A stretch of 44,443 bases of DNA from an uncultured Burkholderiales bacterium (GTDB lineage: Bacteria > Pseudomonadota > Gammaproteobacteria > Burkholderiales > Burkholderiaceae_C): contig CALMIL010000154.1 in assembly GCA_937864005.1 (NCBI GenBank), positions 1-44,443 on the forward strand, read 5' to 3'. Both the position numbers and the translations under genes were made by a program. Positions 7,806 to 17,884 of the stretch are shown here, one piece after another. Within the stretch, counting starts at the first letter, position 1; every line of letters starts with the position of its first letter. The notes beneath the pieces are model-generated. The model saw only the letters and a program-made list of their open reading frames with translations. It searched no databases and was not told the DNA's origin.

Positions 7806-10214
7806 TCAACGTGTCGCCAGGCGGCGCCAGGTCGCGACGACGCTGTCCGGATTGAGCGAGATCGACTCGATCCCCTCGTCCGCCAGCCACTCCGCGAAGT
7901 CGGGGTGATCGCTCGGCCCCTGGCCGCAGATGCCGACGTAGCGGCCGCGGCTGCGGCAGGCCTTGATCGCGCGCGAGATGAGCGCCTTGACGGCCGGGTC
8001 GCGCTCGTCGAAATCGTGCGCCAGCAGTTCGAGCCCGGAGTCGCGGTCCAGGCCGAGCGTGAGCTGCGTGAGGTCGTTCGAGCCGATCGACATGCCGTCG
8101 AAATGCTCGAGATAGTCGTCGGCGAGCAGCGCATTGCTCGGGATCTCGCACATCATGATCACGCGCAGGCCGTCGCCCCCGCCATCGGCCGCACGGCGCA
8201 GGCCCTTCGCGGCGAGCATCGCGACGACGCGCCGCGCCTGGTCGAGCGTGCGAACGAACGGCACCATGATCTCGACGTTCGTCAGCCCCATCTCGCCGCG
8301 CACCCGCTTCAAGGCCTCGCATTCCATCGCGAAGGCCTCGCCGAAACTCTCGCTCACGTAGCGCGACGCGCCGCGAAAGCCGAGCATCGGGTTCTCTTCC
8401 TCCGGCTCGTAGCGCGAGCCGCCGATGAGCTTCTTGTATTCGTTGGACTTGAAGTCCGACAGCCGCACGATGACCGGCTTGGGCCAGAACGCGGCGGCGA
8501 TCGTCGCCACGCCCTCGGCGAGCTTGTCGACGTAGAACGCGCGCGGCGACGCATGGCCGCGCGCGACCGACTCGACCGCCTTCTTCAGGTCCGGGTCGAC
8601 GTTCGGATAGTCGAGCACCGCTTTCGGGTGCACGCCGATGATGTTGTTGATGATGAATTCGAGCCGCGCGAGGCCGACGCCGGCGTTGGGCAGTTGCGCG
8701 AACTCGAACGCGAGCTGCGGGTTGCCGACGTTCATCGTGATCTTCACCGGGCACGGCGGCAGCGCGCCGCGCTCGACCTCGCTCACCTCGGCCTCGATCA
8801 GGCCGTCGTAGATGTGGCCGGTGTCGCCTTCGGAGCAGGCGACGGTGACGAGTGCGCCGTTCTTCAGCGTCTCGGTCGCATCGCCGCAGCCGACGACGGC
8901 CGGGATGCCGAGCTCGCGCGCGATGATCGCCGCGTGGCAGGTGCGCCCGCCGCGGTTCGTCACGATCGCGCTCGCGCGCTTCATCACCGGCTCCCAGTTC
9001 GGATCGGTCATGTCGGTGACGAGCACGTCGCCCGGCTTGACCTGATCCATCTGCGCCAGGCTGTGCACGATGCGCACCGGCCCGGTGCCGATCTTCTGCC
9101 CGATGGCGCGCCCCTCGGCGAGCACCGTGCCGCTGCCCTTGAGGCGATAGCGCAGTTCGTCGCCGGCGGCACCGCGGCTCTTCACCGTCTCGGGCCGCGC
9201 CTGCAGGATGTAGATGCGGCCGTCGCTGCCGTCCTTGCCCCACTCGATGTCCATCGGCCGGCCGTAGTGCGATTCGATCCTTAGCGCGACCTGCGCCAAC
9301 GCCGTCACGTCGTCGTCGGCGAGCGAATAGCGGTTGCGCTGCTCGGTCGCGGTCTCGACCGTCTTCACGAGCTTGCCGCTGGCCACGCGCTCTTCGGCCG
9401 TCGTGAACTCCATCTTCAGCAGCTTGGAGCCCAGGTTGCGGCGCACGATCGCGCGCTTGCCCGCGGCGAGCATCGGCTTGTGAACGCAGTACTCGTCCGG
9501 GTTCACGGCGCCCTGCACCACCGTCTCCCCGAGGCCGTAGCTCGACGTGATGAAGACGACATCCGTAAAGCCGCTTTCGGTATCGATCGTGAACATCACG
9601 CCCGACGCACCGAGGTCGGAGCGCACCATGCGCTGCACGCCGGCCGACAGCGCGACGTCGGCATGCGCGAAGCCCTTGTGCACACGGTAGCTGATCGCCC
9701 GATCGTTGTAGAGCGAGGCGAAGACCTCTTTCGTCTTCGCCAGCACCTCGGCGATGCCGACGACGTTCAAGAACGTTTCCTGCTGGCCGGCGAAGCTCGC
9801 ATCGGGCAGATCCTCGGCAGTCGCCGACGAACGCACCGCGAACGACGCGCCCGGATTGGCCGCTTCGAGCGCGGCGAATTGCGACCGGATCGCAGCCTCC
9901 AGCGGCGGCGAGAACGGCGCCTGCTCGATCCAGCCGCGGATCTCGGCGCCCGCCGCGGCGAGCGCACGCACGTCGTCGGCATCGAGCGCACCGAGCCGGG
10001 CGGCGATCCGCGCGTCGAGCCCGCCGTGCGCGAGGAACTCGCGAAACGCATGCGCCGTCGTCGCAAAGCCGCCAGGCACTTGCACGCCGACTGCCGAGAG
10101 CTGGCTGATCATTTCGCCGAGCGAGGCGTTCTTGCCGCCGACCGCGTCGACGTCGGTCATTCTCAGATGTTCGAACGGCACGACCAGGGCGGTCGCCAGA
10201 TTCGGGTTGGACAT
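7806..10214 (-). CDS. ppsA: Phosphoenolpyruvate synthase
   Basis: 802 residues, full length. It makes PEP from pyruvate and ATP (AMP and phosphate released), the entry step of gluconeogenesis. Visible parts: ATP-grasp nucleotide-binding domain ([41 protein letters not shown]), the phosphohistidine domain [19 protein letters not shown] with catalytic H427 and T425, and the C-terminal TIM barrel ([30 protein letters not shown]). T425 corresponds to the threonine that PpsR phosphorylates in the E. coli enzyme. GGAG stands 7 nt before the ATG. Divergent from ppsR across 238 nt. Confidence 0.97.
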   Translation of the reverse strand: MSNPNLATALVVPFEHLRMTDVDAVGGKNASLGEMISQLSAVGVQVPGGFATTAHAFREFLAHGGLDARIAARLGALDADDVRALAAAGAEIRGWIEQAPFSPPLEAAIRSQFAALEAANPGASFAVRSSATAEDLPDASFAGQQETFLNVVGIAEVLAKTKEVFASLYNDRAISYRVHKGFAHADVALSAGVQRMVRSDLGASGVMFTIDTESGFTDVVFITSSYGLGETVVQGAVNPDEYCVHKPMLAAGKRAIVRRNLGSKLLKMEFTTAEERVASGKLVKTVETATEQRNRYSLADDDVTALAQVALRIESHYGRPMDIEWGKDGSDGRIYILQARPETVKSRGAAGDELRYRLKGSGTVLAEGRAIGQKIGTGPVRIVHSLAQMDQVKPGDVLVTDMTDPNWEPVMKRASAIVTNRGGRTCHAAIIARELGIPAVVGCGDATETLKNGALVTVACSEGDTGHIYDGLIEAEVSEVERGALPPCPVKITMNVGNPQLAFEFAQLPNAGVGLARLEFIINNIIGVHPKAVLDYPNVDPDLKKAVESVARGHASPRAFYVDKLAEGVATIAAAFWPKPVIVRLSDFKSNEYKKLIGGSRYEPEEENPMLGFRGASRYVSESFGEAFAMECEALKRVRGEMGLTNVEIMVPFVRTLDQARRVVAMLAAKGLRRAADGGGDGLRVIMMCEIPSNALLADDYLEHFDGMSIGSNDLTQLTLGLDRDSGLELLAHDFDERDPAVKALISRAIKACRSRGRYVGICGQGPSDHPDFAEWLADEGIESISLNPDSVVATWRRLATR

Positions 10215-10452
10215 GGGAAGGCTCCGTGATGATGAGAAATCCGGGGCTCCCCCTGCGACCGGCGGGCGCGCCGCGCGGCGTCCGGCGCCGATGCCGCGCG
10301 CACGGCGAAGCGCGCGGTCGCGCGGCAGGCGGTGCGTGCGCAGAAGCGGTCCATCGGCGGCATCGGGGCAATGGGAAGCGTGTTGCCTGCGATTCTATGA
10401 GGCGGCCCGGCCACTGCCTATGATGGTCGTCTCGTTCACCGCCGCACCCGCC

Positions 10453-11274
10453 ATGCCGAATCGCACCGTCTTCTTCGTCTCCGACAGCACCGGCATCACC
10501 GCCGAGACCTTCGGCAATTCGATTCTGAACCAGTTCACGCTGCGGCCGCGCCACGTGCGCCGGCCGTTCATCGATACCGCCGACAAGGCGCATCAGGTGG
10601 TGCGCGAGATCAACCACGTCGCCGAGGCGGAGGGCAAGCGTCCGATCGTCTTCGCGACGCTGATCGACCGCGAGGTGCTCGACGTCGTCAAGACGCAAAG
10701 CCGCGGCCTCGTGCTCGACATGTTCAATACCTTCATCGAGCCGCTCGAGGCGGAGCTCGGCGTGACGTCGAACCACCGCGTCGGCCGCTTCACCGACGTG
10801 GCCAAGAGCCAGGAGTACACCGACCGCATCGAGGCGATCAACTACACGCTTGCGCACGACGACGGCCAGTCGGCGCGCAACCTCGCGGCGTCCGACGTGA
10901 TCCTGATCGGCGTCAGCCGCAGCGGCAAGACGCCGACCTCGCTCTACCTCGCGATGCAGCACGGCATCAAGGCCGCGAACTACCCGCTGATCCCGGAAGA
11001 CTTCGAGCGCGGCGCGCTGCCGTCGATGCTCGCGCCCTACCGCTCGAAGTGCTTCGGCCTGACGATCGACGCCGCACGCCTCGCGCAGATCCGCAACGAG
11101 CGCCGGCCCGACAGCAAGTACGCGTCGATCGAGAACTGCCGCTTCGAGGTGAAGGAGTCCGAATCGATGATGCGCCGCGAAGGCATCCCCTGGCTCAGCT
11201 CGACGCACAAGTCGATCGAGGAGATCGCGGCGACCATCCTGCGCGACCTGCGGCCCGACCGGCTGACCTACTGA
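10453..11274 (+). CDS. ppsR: PEP synthase regulatory protein (bifunctional kinase/pyrophosphorylase)
   Basis: 273 residues of the DUF299 family. It inactivates PpsA by ADP-dependent phosphorylation of the threonine next to the catalytic histidine and reactivates it by phosphate-dependent dephosphorylation. Signatures: FFVSDSTGITAETFGNSIL at the N-terminus, the P-loop GVSRSGKTPTSLYLA (K159), and YPLIPEDFERGALP. An in-frame ATG pair at 10420/10423 would add 10-11 residues; the start at 10453 is preferred because homology begins there. It is divergent from its target gene and overlaps the convergent methyltransferase by 7 nt. Confidence 0.95.
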   Translation: MPNRTVFFVSDSTGITAETFGNSILNQFTLRPRHVRRPFIDTADKAHQVVREINHVAEAEGKRPIVFATLIDREVLDVVKTQSRGLVLDMFNTFIEPLEAELGVTSNHRVGRFTDVAKSQEYTDRIEAINYTLAHDDGQSARNLAASDVILIGVSRSGKTPTSLYLAMQHGIKAANYPLIPEDFERGALPSMLAPYRSKCFGLTIDAARLAQIRNERRPDSKYASIENCRFEVKESESMMRREGIPWLSSTHKSIEEIAATILRDLRPDRLTY

Positions 11275-12089
11275 GGCGCGGTGTCGCGGCCCGCGCCAGC
11301 GCGACCTTGACCCGCCCGCGATCGCTGGCGTACCGATTCGTACAGGCACACCGCCGCTGCCGCCGCGGCATTGAGCGATTCTTCGCCGCCAGGTTGCGGG
11401 ATCGCGAGGCTTTGCGCGCAGTGCGCCAGAACGTCTGCACCGATTCCCTGCCCTTCGTGCCCGATCACCCAGGCGCAGGGCCAGGGCAGCTCGGCGCGGT
11501 CGATCGGGGTCGACGCATGCGGGCTCGTCGCGAGCAGCGCGACCCCGAGCCCGGCGAGCGCGTCGGCCTTCACGCCTTCGACGAGGTTCAGCCCGAAGTG
11601 CGCTCCCATGCCGGCGCGCACGACCTTCGGCGACCACAGCGCCGCAGTGCCTTCGAGCGCGACGACCTGACCGAAGCCGAACGCCGCCGCGCTGCGCAGG
11701 ATGGCGCCGACGTTGCCGGCGTCCTGCAGGCGGTCGAGCACGACGCTCGCACGCCCCGTGCGCAGCTCGCCCGGCCCCGGCCAGCGAATCGCAAAGCCGA
11801 TCCGGGGCGGCGATTCGAGCGTGCTGAGTGTTGCCATCAACGCCGGCGCGACGACGAGGACGGTCTTGGCCCGGCCCGCCAGCGCGCGCAGTGGCGGCAG
11901 CTCCCACGCCGCTTCGTCGATCACGGCGCACAGCGGCACGCCGCCGCGCTGCACATAGGCCGCGCACAGATGCTCGCCGTCGATCCACACCTCGCCCTGC
12001 TTGCGGTACGCGGCCGACGTGTGGGCGAGCTTGCGCAGCCGCTGCCACTGCGGGTTGGCACGCGACGCGATCGTCTTCAGCGCGGCCAT
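11268..12089 (-). CDS. TrmH/SpoU-family RNA 2'-O-ribose methyltransferase
   Basis: 273 residues. The three SPOUT motifs are visible: LQDAGNVGAILRSAAAFG (motif 1), VIGHEGQGI (motif 2) and IPQPGGEESLNAAAAAAVCLYE (motif 3). Together they form the knotted SAM-binding site. The N-terminal part (MAALKTIASRANPQWQRLRKLA) is the RNA-substrate domain common in 23S rRNA or tRNA ribose methylases. The exact target nucleotide is unknown. An upstream ATG at 12146 would add 19 residues without clear homology; neither start has a good Shine-Dalgarno. Gly-Arg-rich C-terminal tail. In related genomes this gene normally sits next to rnhB; here the PEP-CTERM gene lies between. Confidence 0.9.
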   Translation of the reverse strand: MAALKTIASRANPQWQRLRKLAHTSAAYRKQGEVWIDGEHLCAAYVQRGGVPLCAVIDEAAWELPPLRALAGRAKTVLVVAPALMATLSTLESPPRIGFAIRWPGPGELRTGRASVVLDRLQDAGNVGAILRSAAAFGFGQVVALEGTAALWSPKVVRAGMGAHFGLNLVEGVKADALAGLGVALLATSPHASTPIDRAELPWPCAWVIGHEGQGIGADVLAHCAQSLAIPQPGGEESLNAAAAAAVCLYESVRQRSRAGQGRAGAGRDTAPQ

Positions 12090-12246
12090 GGCCCAGCGGT
12101 CAATGTTGGCGACGGCATACGCCGAATTCTTGTCGGGCGCGCACATCCCTCGAATCGGGGGGGCGTCTTACGTCTGAGGTTGTGCATGGCGGGGGCCCGC
12201 GCACTTAAACTGGAACTGCTGCAAACAAGGACAACCGGAGCACACT

Positions 12247-13146
12247 GTGAAATCTACCATCGGCTTTCTTGCCATCTCGGCCGCCCTGATCTCCGCCGCA
12301 CATGCGGACGTGGTCGTCGACTATCCCGACTTCGGCAACACGGCCGGCCTGACGCTGGTGGGCAACGCTGCCACCGCCGCCACGGGCGACGGCAACGTGT
12401 TGCGGCTGACGCCGGCCGCAGGGGGCCAAAGCGGGGCAGCCTACAGCACGACGGCGATCACGCTCGGCTCCAACGCCACGTTCAGCACCACGTTCAAGTT
12501 CCGCTTCACCAGCGCCGGCGGCTGGGACCCGGCCGACGGCATCACGTTCGTGCTGGCCGCTGCACCGACCGGACTGGGTTCCGGCGGTGTCGGCATGGGT
12601 TACGCGGGCGTGCCCAAAAGTGTCGCGATCGAGTTCGATACGTACAACAACGCTGGCTACGGCCTTGGCAACAACGACGGCAACAGCAGCAACCACGTCT
12701 CGATAGACACGAACGGCGCACTCACCAATGCGTCGCTGCGCAACGTCTATGACAACGCATCGTGCGGCCTTCCGAATGGCAATCCGCCGCAGAACGACCA
12801 CAACGTCTTCGGCTGCATGTCCAACGGCCACGTCTGGAGCGTGAACATCGGCTATGACGGCAGCGCGCTGTCGCTCTCGCTTCAGGACGGCGCCGGCCCG
12901 GCTTTCGTCGCCTTCAGCGGCGTGCCGATCGACATCGCGTCGTACCTCGGCACCAACCAGGCCTACGTCGGCTTTACCTCGGGCACCGGAGCCGGTTGGG
13001 AGAACCACGACATCCTGAGTTGGAAGTTCGCCAACACGACGGAACTGACGCCGCCGGTGCCGGAGCCTTCGACCTACGCTTTGATGCTCGTCGGCCTCGG
13101 TGCGATCGGGTTCGCGGCGCGGCGCCGCGTCGGCTCCAGGGCCTGA
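12247..13146 (+). CDS. PEP-CTERM protein with L-type lectin-like domain
   Basis: 299 residues with a GTG start set by GGAG at 12237-12240, six bases upstream. Signal peptide 1-20 (ends SAAHA). The mature domain resembles a legume/L-type lectin: ADGITFVLAA, VAIEFDTYNN, then N/D residues and NHVSIDTNG, which in the family hold calcium and sugar. The C-terminus has the PEP-CTERM sorting signal: VPEPSTYALM (PEP at 272-274), a hydrophobic helix and the basic tail ARRR. Such proteins are cut and exported by an exosortase, usually in exopolysaccharide-producing bacteria. Function inferred: secreted or surface carbohydrate-binding protein. It is on the strand opposite to its neighbours. Confidence 0.9.
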   Translation: MKSTIGFLAISAALISAAHADVVVDYPDFGNTAGLTLVGNAATAATGDGNVLRLTPAAGGQSGAAYSTTAITLGSNATFSTTFKFRFTSAGGWDPADGITFVLAAAPTGLGSGGVGMGYAGVPKSVAIEFDTYNNAGYGLGNNDGNSSNHVSIDTNGALTNASLRNVYDNASCGLPNGNPPQNDHNVFGCMSNGHVWSVNIGYDGSALSLSLQDGAGPAFVAFSGVPIDIASYLGTNQAYVGFTSGTGAGWENHDILSWKFANTTELTPPVPEPSTYALMLVGLGAIGFAARRRVGSRA

Positions 13147-13230
13147 GCTTCTTCGCACCCGAGGTTCTCCAGCCCGTGGCGGCGCAATGCGCCACGCGCA
13201 GTGAAGAAGCCTCGTTCGTGACATCCCCGT

Positions 13231-13248
13231 CGAGCCCATGATGGCTCG
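13231..13248 (+). terminator. Hairpin downstream of the PEP-CTERM gene
   Basis: CGAGCC/GGCTCG (13231-13236, 13243-13248) is a perfect 6-bp stem with a 6-nt loop, extended by CCC/GGG across a 2-nt bulge. It is followed by only GTTG, not a T-run. A second stem, CCAAGC/GCTTGG (13284-13289, 13298-13303), lies just beyond the rnhB stop on the other strand. Together they may separate the convergent genes. Confidence 0.35.
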
Positions 13249-13306
13249 GGGTTGACGCAACGCGCGGCAGCGTTCGTTGTTGCCCAAGCACCGAAACGCT
13301 TGGCGT

Positions 13307-13927
13307 TCAGCCTTCGCAGACCGCGCGCACCGGCGCGAAGCTTCGCCGGTGCTGCGGGCAGGCGCCATGCACGCGCAGTGCGTCCAGATGCGCCGCAGTC
13401 GGATAGCCCTTGTGCGCCGCAAAGCCGTATTGCGGATGCTGCTCGTGCATCTGCGCGCAGATCGCGTCGCGCTGCACCTTGGCGAGGATCGACGCGGCCG
13501 AGATCGCGGCGACGCGCGCATCGCCGCTGACGATCGCGGCGGCCGGCATCGCAAGCGACGGCAGCCGGTTGCCGTCGACGAGCACCTTGTGCGGCCGCAG
13601 GCGCAGGCCCTGCACCGCGCGCTGCATCGCGAGCAGCGTCGCGCCGAGGATGTTGAGCGCGTCGATCTCCTGCACGCTCGCCTGCGCGATGCTGCAGCAC
13701 AGCGCCTTGGCGCGGATCTCGTCGAAGAGTCGCTCGCGCTTGCGCGCGGAAATCTGCTTCGAGTCGACCAGACCCTTGATCGGATGCAGTTCGTCGAGAA
13801 TCACGGCCGCCGCGACGACCGGCCCGGCGAGCGGCCCGCGCCCCGCCTCGTCGACGCCGGCAACAAGGCCGGGCGCGTCCAGGCTGAGCGCGCGCTGGTC
13901 AGCGAGCCAGGATCTTCTCGATCGCAT
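13307..13927 (-). CDS. rnhB: Ribonuclease HII
   Basis: 206 residues. [21 protein letters not shown] contains the first catalytic pair D26-E27. VLVDGNRLP and [21 protein letters not shown] supply the remaining acidic and basic active-site residues, and [14 protein letters not shown] is the C-terminal signature. It removes RNA embedded in DNA. The ATG at 13927 lies inside lpxB (29-nt overlap), and no later ATG precedes the conserved domain. Last gene of the lipid A/outer-membrane run, as in related genomes. Confidence 0.96.
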   Translation of the reverse strand: MRSRRSWLADQRALSLDAPGLVAGVDEAGRGPLAGPVVAAAVILDELHPIKGLVDSKQISARKRERLFDEIRAKALCCSIAQASVQEIDALNILGATLLAMQRAVQGLRLRPHKVLVDGNRLPSLAMPAAAIVSGDARVAAISAASILAKVQRDAICAQMHEQHPQYGFAAHKGYPTAAHLDALRVHGACPQHRRSFAPVRAVCEG

Positions 13928-15038
13928 TGGTCGCCGCCTGCGCCGTATCGCGGCGCAGCATCAGGTGAAGTTGCGTGAACTCGTCGCGCAGCGCGGCCGC
14001 GCGCGAGGGATCGTCGAGCCAGGCGAGCGCCTCGCCTGCAAGGCGCTCGGGCGTCGCATCGCCCTGCAGCAGCTCGGGCACCGCGTGCCTGCGCAGCAGG
14101 ATATTGGGCAGTCCGATCCAGGGCTGCAGATTGCGCGGCCGCATCAACAGCCAGGTGATCGGATTCATCGCGTACATGATGACCATCGGCGCCTTCAGGA
14201 GCGCCGCCTCGAGCGTCGCCGTGCCGCTGGCGACGATCGCAACGTCGCACGCGCCGAGCGCCTCGTGCGAGCGGCCGTCGACGAGATCGATCGGGATAGC
14301 GGCCGCATCGCGCGCGCGCATCGGCTCGACCATCTCGCGCAGGCCGGGGGCGAGCGGCAGCACGAACCGCAGGCCCGGACGCGCGCGATGCATGCGCACG
14401 GCAGCGCCGAACAGGCGCGGCGCGTTGTACTGGATCTCCGAGCGGCGGCTGCCGGGCAGCAGCGCAACGACCGTCGCGTCCGGCGCCAGGCCGAGCGCGG
14501 CGCGACTCGCTTCGCGCGGCGGCTCGAGCGGGATCGCATCGGCCAGCGGATGGCCGACATAGCTCGCCGCGATGCCGTGCTTCTCGTACAGCGCCGGCTC
14601 GAACGGGAACAGGCACAGCACGAGGTCGGCGGCGCGGCCGACGGTATGCACGCGGCCCGCGCGCCAGGCCCAGATCGACGGGCTGACGAAATGCACGGTG
14701 CGGATGCCGGCGTTGCGCAGCCGCTCCTCGAGGCCGAGGTTGAAATCCGGTGCATCGACGCCGATAAAGAGGTCCGGATTCTCGCCCAGCAGGCGGTCGC
14801 CAAGCTGCCTGCGCAGGGCGACGAGGCCGCGGTAGTGGCGCAGCACCTCGGCATAGCCGCGCACCGCGAGCCGGTCGCTCGGCCACCAGGCGTCGAAACC
14901 CCGAGCCGCCATCTTCGGTCCGCCGATGCCGGCCGCCTGCAGTTGCGGCCAGCGGGCCTTAAGCGCGGCAAGCAGCATGCCGGCGAGCAGGTCGCCCGAG
15001 GCTTCGCCGGCGACCATCCCGATGCGAGGCGCTTGCAT
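13899..15038 (-). CDS. lpxB: Lipid-A-disaccharide synthase
   Basis: 379 residues. It joins UDP-2,3-diacylglucosamine to lipid X to form the lipid A disaccharide on the inner face of the inner membrane. [22 protein letters not shown] is the diagnostic N-terminus. [34 protein letters not shown] and [15 protein letters not shown] are conserved GT-B blocks. Starts 17 nt after lpxA stops and overlaps rnhB. Confidence 0.97.
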   Translation of the reverse strand: MQAPRIGMVAGEASGDLLAGMLLAALKARWPQLQAAGIGGPKMAARGFDAWWPSDRLAVRGYAEVLRHYRGLVALRRQLGDRLLGENPDLFIGVDAPDFNLGLEERLRNAGIRTVHFVSPSIWAWRAGRVHTVGRAADLVLCLFPFEPALYEKHGIAASYVGHPLADAIPLEPPREASRAALGLAPDATVVALLPGSRRSEIQYNAPRLFGAAVRMHRARPGLRFVLPLAPGLREMVEPMRARDAAAIPIDLVDGRSHEALGACDVAIVASGTATLEAALLKAPMVIMYAMNPITWLLMRPRNLQPWIGLPNILLRRHAVPELLQGDATPERLAGEALAWLDDPSRAAALRDEFTQLHLMLRRDTAQAATNAIEKILAR

Positions 15039-15055
15039 GGCGGCGCCGCGGCCGC

Positions 15056-15844
15056 TCAGCGCGCGATGCCGCGCTGCGCCTTGGCGAGAAACGAGAGCAT
15101 CGCGTCGACCTCGGCGTGCGCTTCGGGCGAGGTGTCAACCAGCAGCGCGATGCGACCACGCGCAGCGTCGAGCGTGAGGCCCTCGCGATAGAGCAGTCGG
15201 TGCATCTGCTTGACCGCGGCGATGCGCTCCGGCGTGAAGCCGCGCCGGCGCAGGCCTTCGATATTGAAGCCGCGCACCTCGAGCGGATTGCCGTCGACCA
15301 TCATGAACGGCGGCACGTCCTGGTTGACGGCGCTCGCGAAACCGGCCATCGCATGCGCGCCGATCTTCACGAACTGGTGGATGCCGGTGAGGCCGCCGAT
15401 GACGACCCAGTCGCCCAGGTGGACGTGGCCGCCGAGCGTCGTGTTGTTGGCGAGCGTCGTCTGGCTGCCGACCTGGCAGTCGTGCGCGATGTGCACGTAG
15501 GCCATGATCCAGTTGTCGTCGCCGATGCGCGTGACGCCGCTGTCCTGCGCGGTGCCGAGGTTGAAGGTGCAGAACTCGCGGATCGTATTGCGGTCTCCGA
15601 TCTCGAGCGCGGTCGGCTCGCCGCCGTATTTCTTGTCCTGCGGGATGGCGCCGATCGAGGCGAACTGGAAGATGCGGTTGTCGCGGCCGATCGTCGTGCG
15701 GCCCTCGATCACGCAGTGCGCGCCGATCGTCGTCCCTTCGGCGATCGTCACCTGCGCGCCGACGATCGAGTACGGCCCGACGCTGACCGAGGCGGCGAGT
15801 TCGGCGCGCGGGTCGATGATCGCGGTGGGGTGGATCGTCGTCAT
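15056..15844 (-). CDS. lpxA: UDP-N-acetylglucosamine O-acyltransferase
   Basis: 262 residues, usual length. First step of lipid A synthesis: transfer of a 3-hydroxyacyl chain from ACP to UDP-GlcNAc. The N-terminal hexapeptide repeats forming a left-handed beta helix are clear ([60 protein letters not shown]). [20 protein letters not shown] follows, and the helical C-terminus begins around residue 190. Starts 48 nt after fabZ. Confidence 0.97.
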   Translation of the reverse strand: MTTIHPTAIIDPRAELAASVSVGPYSIVGAQVTIAEGTTIGAHCVIEGRTTIGRDNRIFQFASIGAIPQDKKYGGEPTALEIGDRNTIREFCTFNLGTAQDSGVTRIGDDNWIMAYVHIAHDCQVGSQTTLANNTTLGGHVHLGDWVVIGGLTGIHQFVKIGAHAMAGFASAVNQDVPPFMMVDGNPLEVRGFNIEGLRRRGFTPERIAAVKQMHRLLYREGLTLDAARGRIALLVDTSPEAHAEVDAMLSFLAKAQRGIAR

Positions 15845-15892
15845 CGCGAACGCTGGCGCATCTTGCTGCAGGCGGCGCGGCGCATCGGCGCG

Positions 15893-16330
15893 TCAGGCGC
15901 GCTCGCGCACGGTGCACATCAGTTCGGCTTCGACGGCAAGCACACCGTCCACCGTGGCGCGCGCCTTGTACTTGAAGATGCCCGACTTGGCGCGCAATAC
16001 CTCGGACTCCATCACCAGTTGATCGCCGGGCTCGACCGGACGCTTGAAACGCGCGCCGTCGATGCCGACGAAATAGTAGAGCCGGCCGTCGCTCGCGTCC
16101 TCGCCCTGCGAGGAGAAGGTCAGCAGCGCCGAGGTCTGCGCCATCGCCTCGAGCATCAGCACGCCCGGCATCACCGGCCGGCCCGGAAAGTGTCCGCCGA
16201 AGAACGGCTCGTTGATCGTCACGTTCTTGAGCGCGCGGATGCGCACGTTCGGTTCGATCTCGAGCACGCGATCGACGAGCAGGAAGGGATAGCGGTGCGG
16301 AAGCTTCTTGATGATCTGGTGGATGTCCAT
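15893..16330 (-). CDS. fabZ: 3-hydroxyacyl-ACP dehydratase FabZ
   Basis: 145 residues, hot-dog fold. [13 protein letters not shown] and the active-site segment [21 protein letters not shown] carry the catalytic His and Glu. It dehydrates 3-hydroxyacyl-ACP in fatty-acid elongation and so competes with LpxA and LpxD for the same substrate pool, which explains its conserved place between them. Starts 5 nt after lpxD. Confidence 0.97.
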   Translation of the reverse strand: MDIHQIIKKLPHRYPFLLVDRVLEIEPNVRIRALKNVTINEPFFGGHFPGRPVMPGVLMLEAMAQTSALLTFSSQGEDASDGRLYYFVGIDGARFKRPVEPGDQLVMESEVLRAKSGIFKYKARATVDGVLAVEAELMCTVRERA

Positions 16331-16335
16331 GGCAC

Positions 16336-17364
16336 TCAGCTCGACTTCTTCTCCAGTGCGCGCAGCCGGTTGCGCAGGCTGTACAGATGCCTGAGCGTCG
16401 CGGCGTTCTTCTCCCAGTTCGCATTTTCGTCGATCGGAAACGCGCCCATGTAGGCGCCGGGCCGCGCGATCGACTGCATGACGCCGGTGAGCGGGCCGAT
16501 GTGCACATGGTCGGCCAGCGTCAGGTGGCCGGCGATGCCGACCGCGCCGGCCAGCGTGCAGTGCGCGCCTATCGTCGTGCTGCCGGCGATGCCGACGCAG
16601 CCGGCGATCGCGGTGTGCTCACCGATGCGCACGTTGTGGCCGATCTGCACCTGGTTGTCGATCTTGACGCCGTCGGCGATCAGCGTGTCGTCGAGCGCGC
16701 CGCGGTCGATGCAGGTATTGGCACCGATTTCCACATCGTCGCCGATGCGCACGCCGCCGAACTGCTCGACCTTGATCCACGCGCCGTCGTGCGGCGCGAA
16801 GCCGAAGCCGTCGGCGCCGATCACCGCGCCGCCGTGGACGATGCCGCGCGCCCCGATGTGGCAGTCCGCGCCGAAGCTGACGCGCGCCGCGAAGCGCGTA
16901 TCGGCGCCGATCGTGGCGCCGGCGCCGATGACGCAGTGGGCGCCGATCGCGGCGCGCGCGCCGATCCGCGCCCCCTCCTCGATCACGCACAGCGGGCCGA
17001 CCGACGCGCTCGCATCGATCACCGCCCGCGGATGCACCTGCGCCGACGGATGGATGCCGGACTGCGGCCGCGCGCGCGTGCGCGCTGCCCACCATTGGCT
17101 CAGGCGCGCGAAATACAGATGCGGCGCGGGCGTGACGATCGCGGCGCCGCGCGCCGCGGCTTCGTCGCGCAATGCCGGCGCAACGACGATGCAGCCGGCG
17201 CGCGTCGTCTTCAGCTGTGGGCGGTGGCGCTCGTCGGCGATGAAGCAAAGCGTCGCGGGCGTGGCGCTTTCGAGCGCGCCCAGGCGTTCGATCCGAAGCG
17301 TCGCGTCGCCCGCGAGTTCGCCGCCGAGTTGCGAGGCGATCTCGCCGAGCGCGAACCCGCTCAC
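16336..17364 (-). CDS. lpxD: UDP-3-O-(3-hydroxyacyl)glucosamine N-acyltransferase
   Basis: 342 residues, starting with GTG at 17364 ([20 protein letters not shown]). The N-terminal uridine-binding domain is followed by many hexapeptide repeats ([20 protein letters not shown] onward). [21 protein letters not shown] and the acceptor-binding region [20 protein letters not shown] are typical of LpxD. It adds the N-linked acyl chain, the third lipid A step. 13 nt separate it from ompH. Confidence 0.97.
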   Translation of the reverse strand: MSGFALGEIASQLGGELAGDATLRIERLGALESATPATLCFIADERHRPQLKTTRAGCIVVAPALRDEAAARGAAIVTPAPHLYFARLSQWWAARTRARPQSGIHPSAQVHPRAVIDASASVGPLCVIEEGARIGARAAIGAHCVIGAGATIGADTRFAARVSFGADCHIGARGIVHGGAVIGADGFGFAPHDGAWIKVEQFGGVRIGDDVEIGANTCIDRGALDDTLIADGVKIDNQVQIGHNVRIGEHTAIAGCVGIAGSTTIGAHCTLAGAVGIAGHLTLADHVHIGPLTGVMQSIARPGAYMGAFPIDENANWEKNAATLRHLYSLRNRLRALEKKSS

Positions 17365-17377
17365 ATCCGGCGGCGCG

Positions 17378-17884
17378 CTACTTGCCGGCGTTGAGCGCCT
17401 TGATCACCTTGTCGGTGATGTCGACGCGCGGGCTGACGAAGGTTGCGTCCTGAAGGATCAGGTCGTACTTCTCGGCATCGAAGATCTGCTTGATCGCCGC
17501 ATTGGCGCGCTGGATGACGGCGCCGAGCTCTTCGTTCTTGCGCTGGTTCAGATCTTCCTGGAACTCGCGGCGGCGGCGCTGGAACTCGCGATCCTGCTCG
17601 ACCAGATCGCGCTGACGGCGGCTGCGTTCCGCCTCCGACAGGGTCGGTGCGTCCTTCTCGAGCTTGTCCGACGTTGCCTTCAGACGCGCAGCGGTATCGG
17701 AGAGATCCTTCTCGCGCTTGGAGAACTCGGCCTCGAGCTTGGCCTGCGCCGCCTTCGCCGGCGTCGAGTCGCGCAGCACGCGCTCGCCGCTCACGTAGCC
17801 GATGCGCAGCTCCTGGGCCTGCCCCAGCACGCATGCAGCCGTCAAGGCGGCTGCAGCGGCGGATTTGACGACGAGGCTTTTCAT
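17378..17884 (-). CDS. ompH: Periplasmic chaperone OmpH/Skp
   Basis: 168 residues. Signal peptide [21 protein letters not shown], then [20 protein letters not shown], a long charged coiled-coil (about 50-125), and the C-terminal block [21 protein letters not shown]. Skp trimers hold unfolded outer-membrane proteins on their way to BamA, the gene just upstream. The start overlaps the bamA stop by one base (TAATG), so the two are translationally coupled. Confidence 0.95.
   Translation of the reverse strand: MKSLVVKSAAAAALTAACVLGQAQELRIGYVSGERVLRDSTPAKAAQAKLEAEFSKREKDLSDTAARLKATSDKLEKDAPTLSEAERSRRQRDLVEQDREFQRRRREFQEDLNQRKNEELGAVIQRANAAIKQIFDAEKYDLILQDATFVSPRVDITDKVIKALNAGK

Noticed and set aside
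6285..9284. Plus-strand open frame of 999 codons
   Set aside because: It lies antisense to the symporter and ppsA, is rich in Arg/Asp/His low-complexity text typical of a GC-rich shadow frame, and has no domain.
7789..12048. Minus-strand open frame of 1419 codons
   Set aside because: It overlaps ppsA in another frame and ppsR antisense; both are firmly identified, and the long frame shows no motif.
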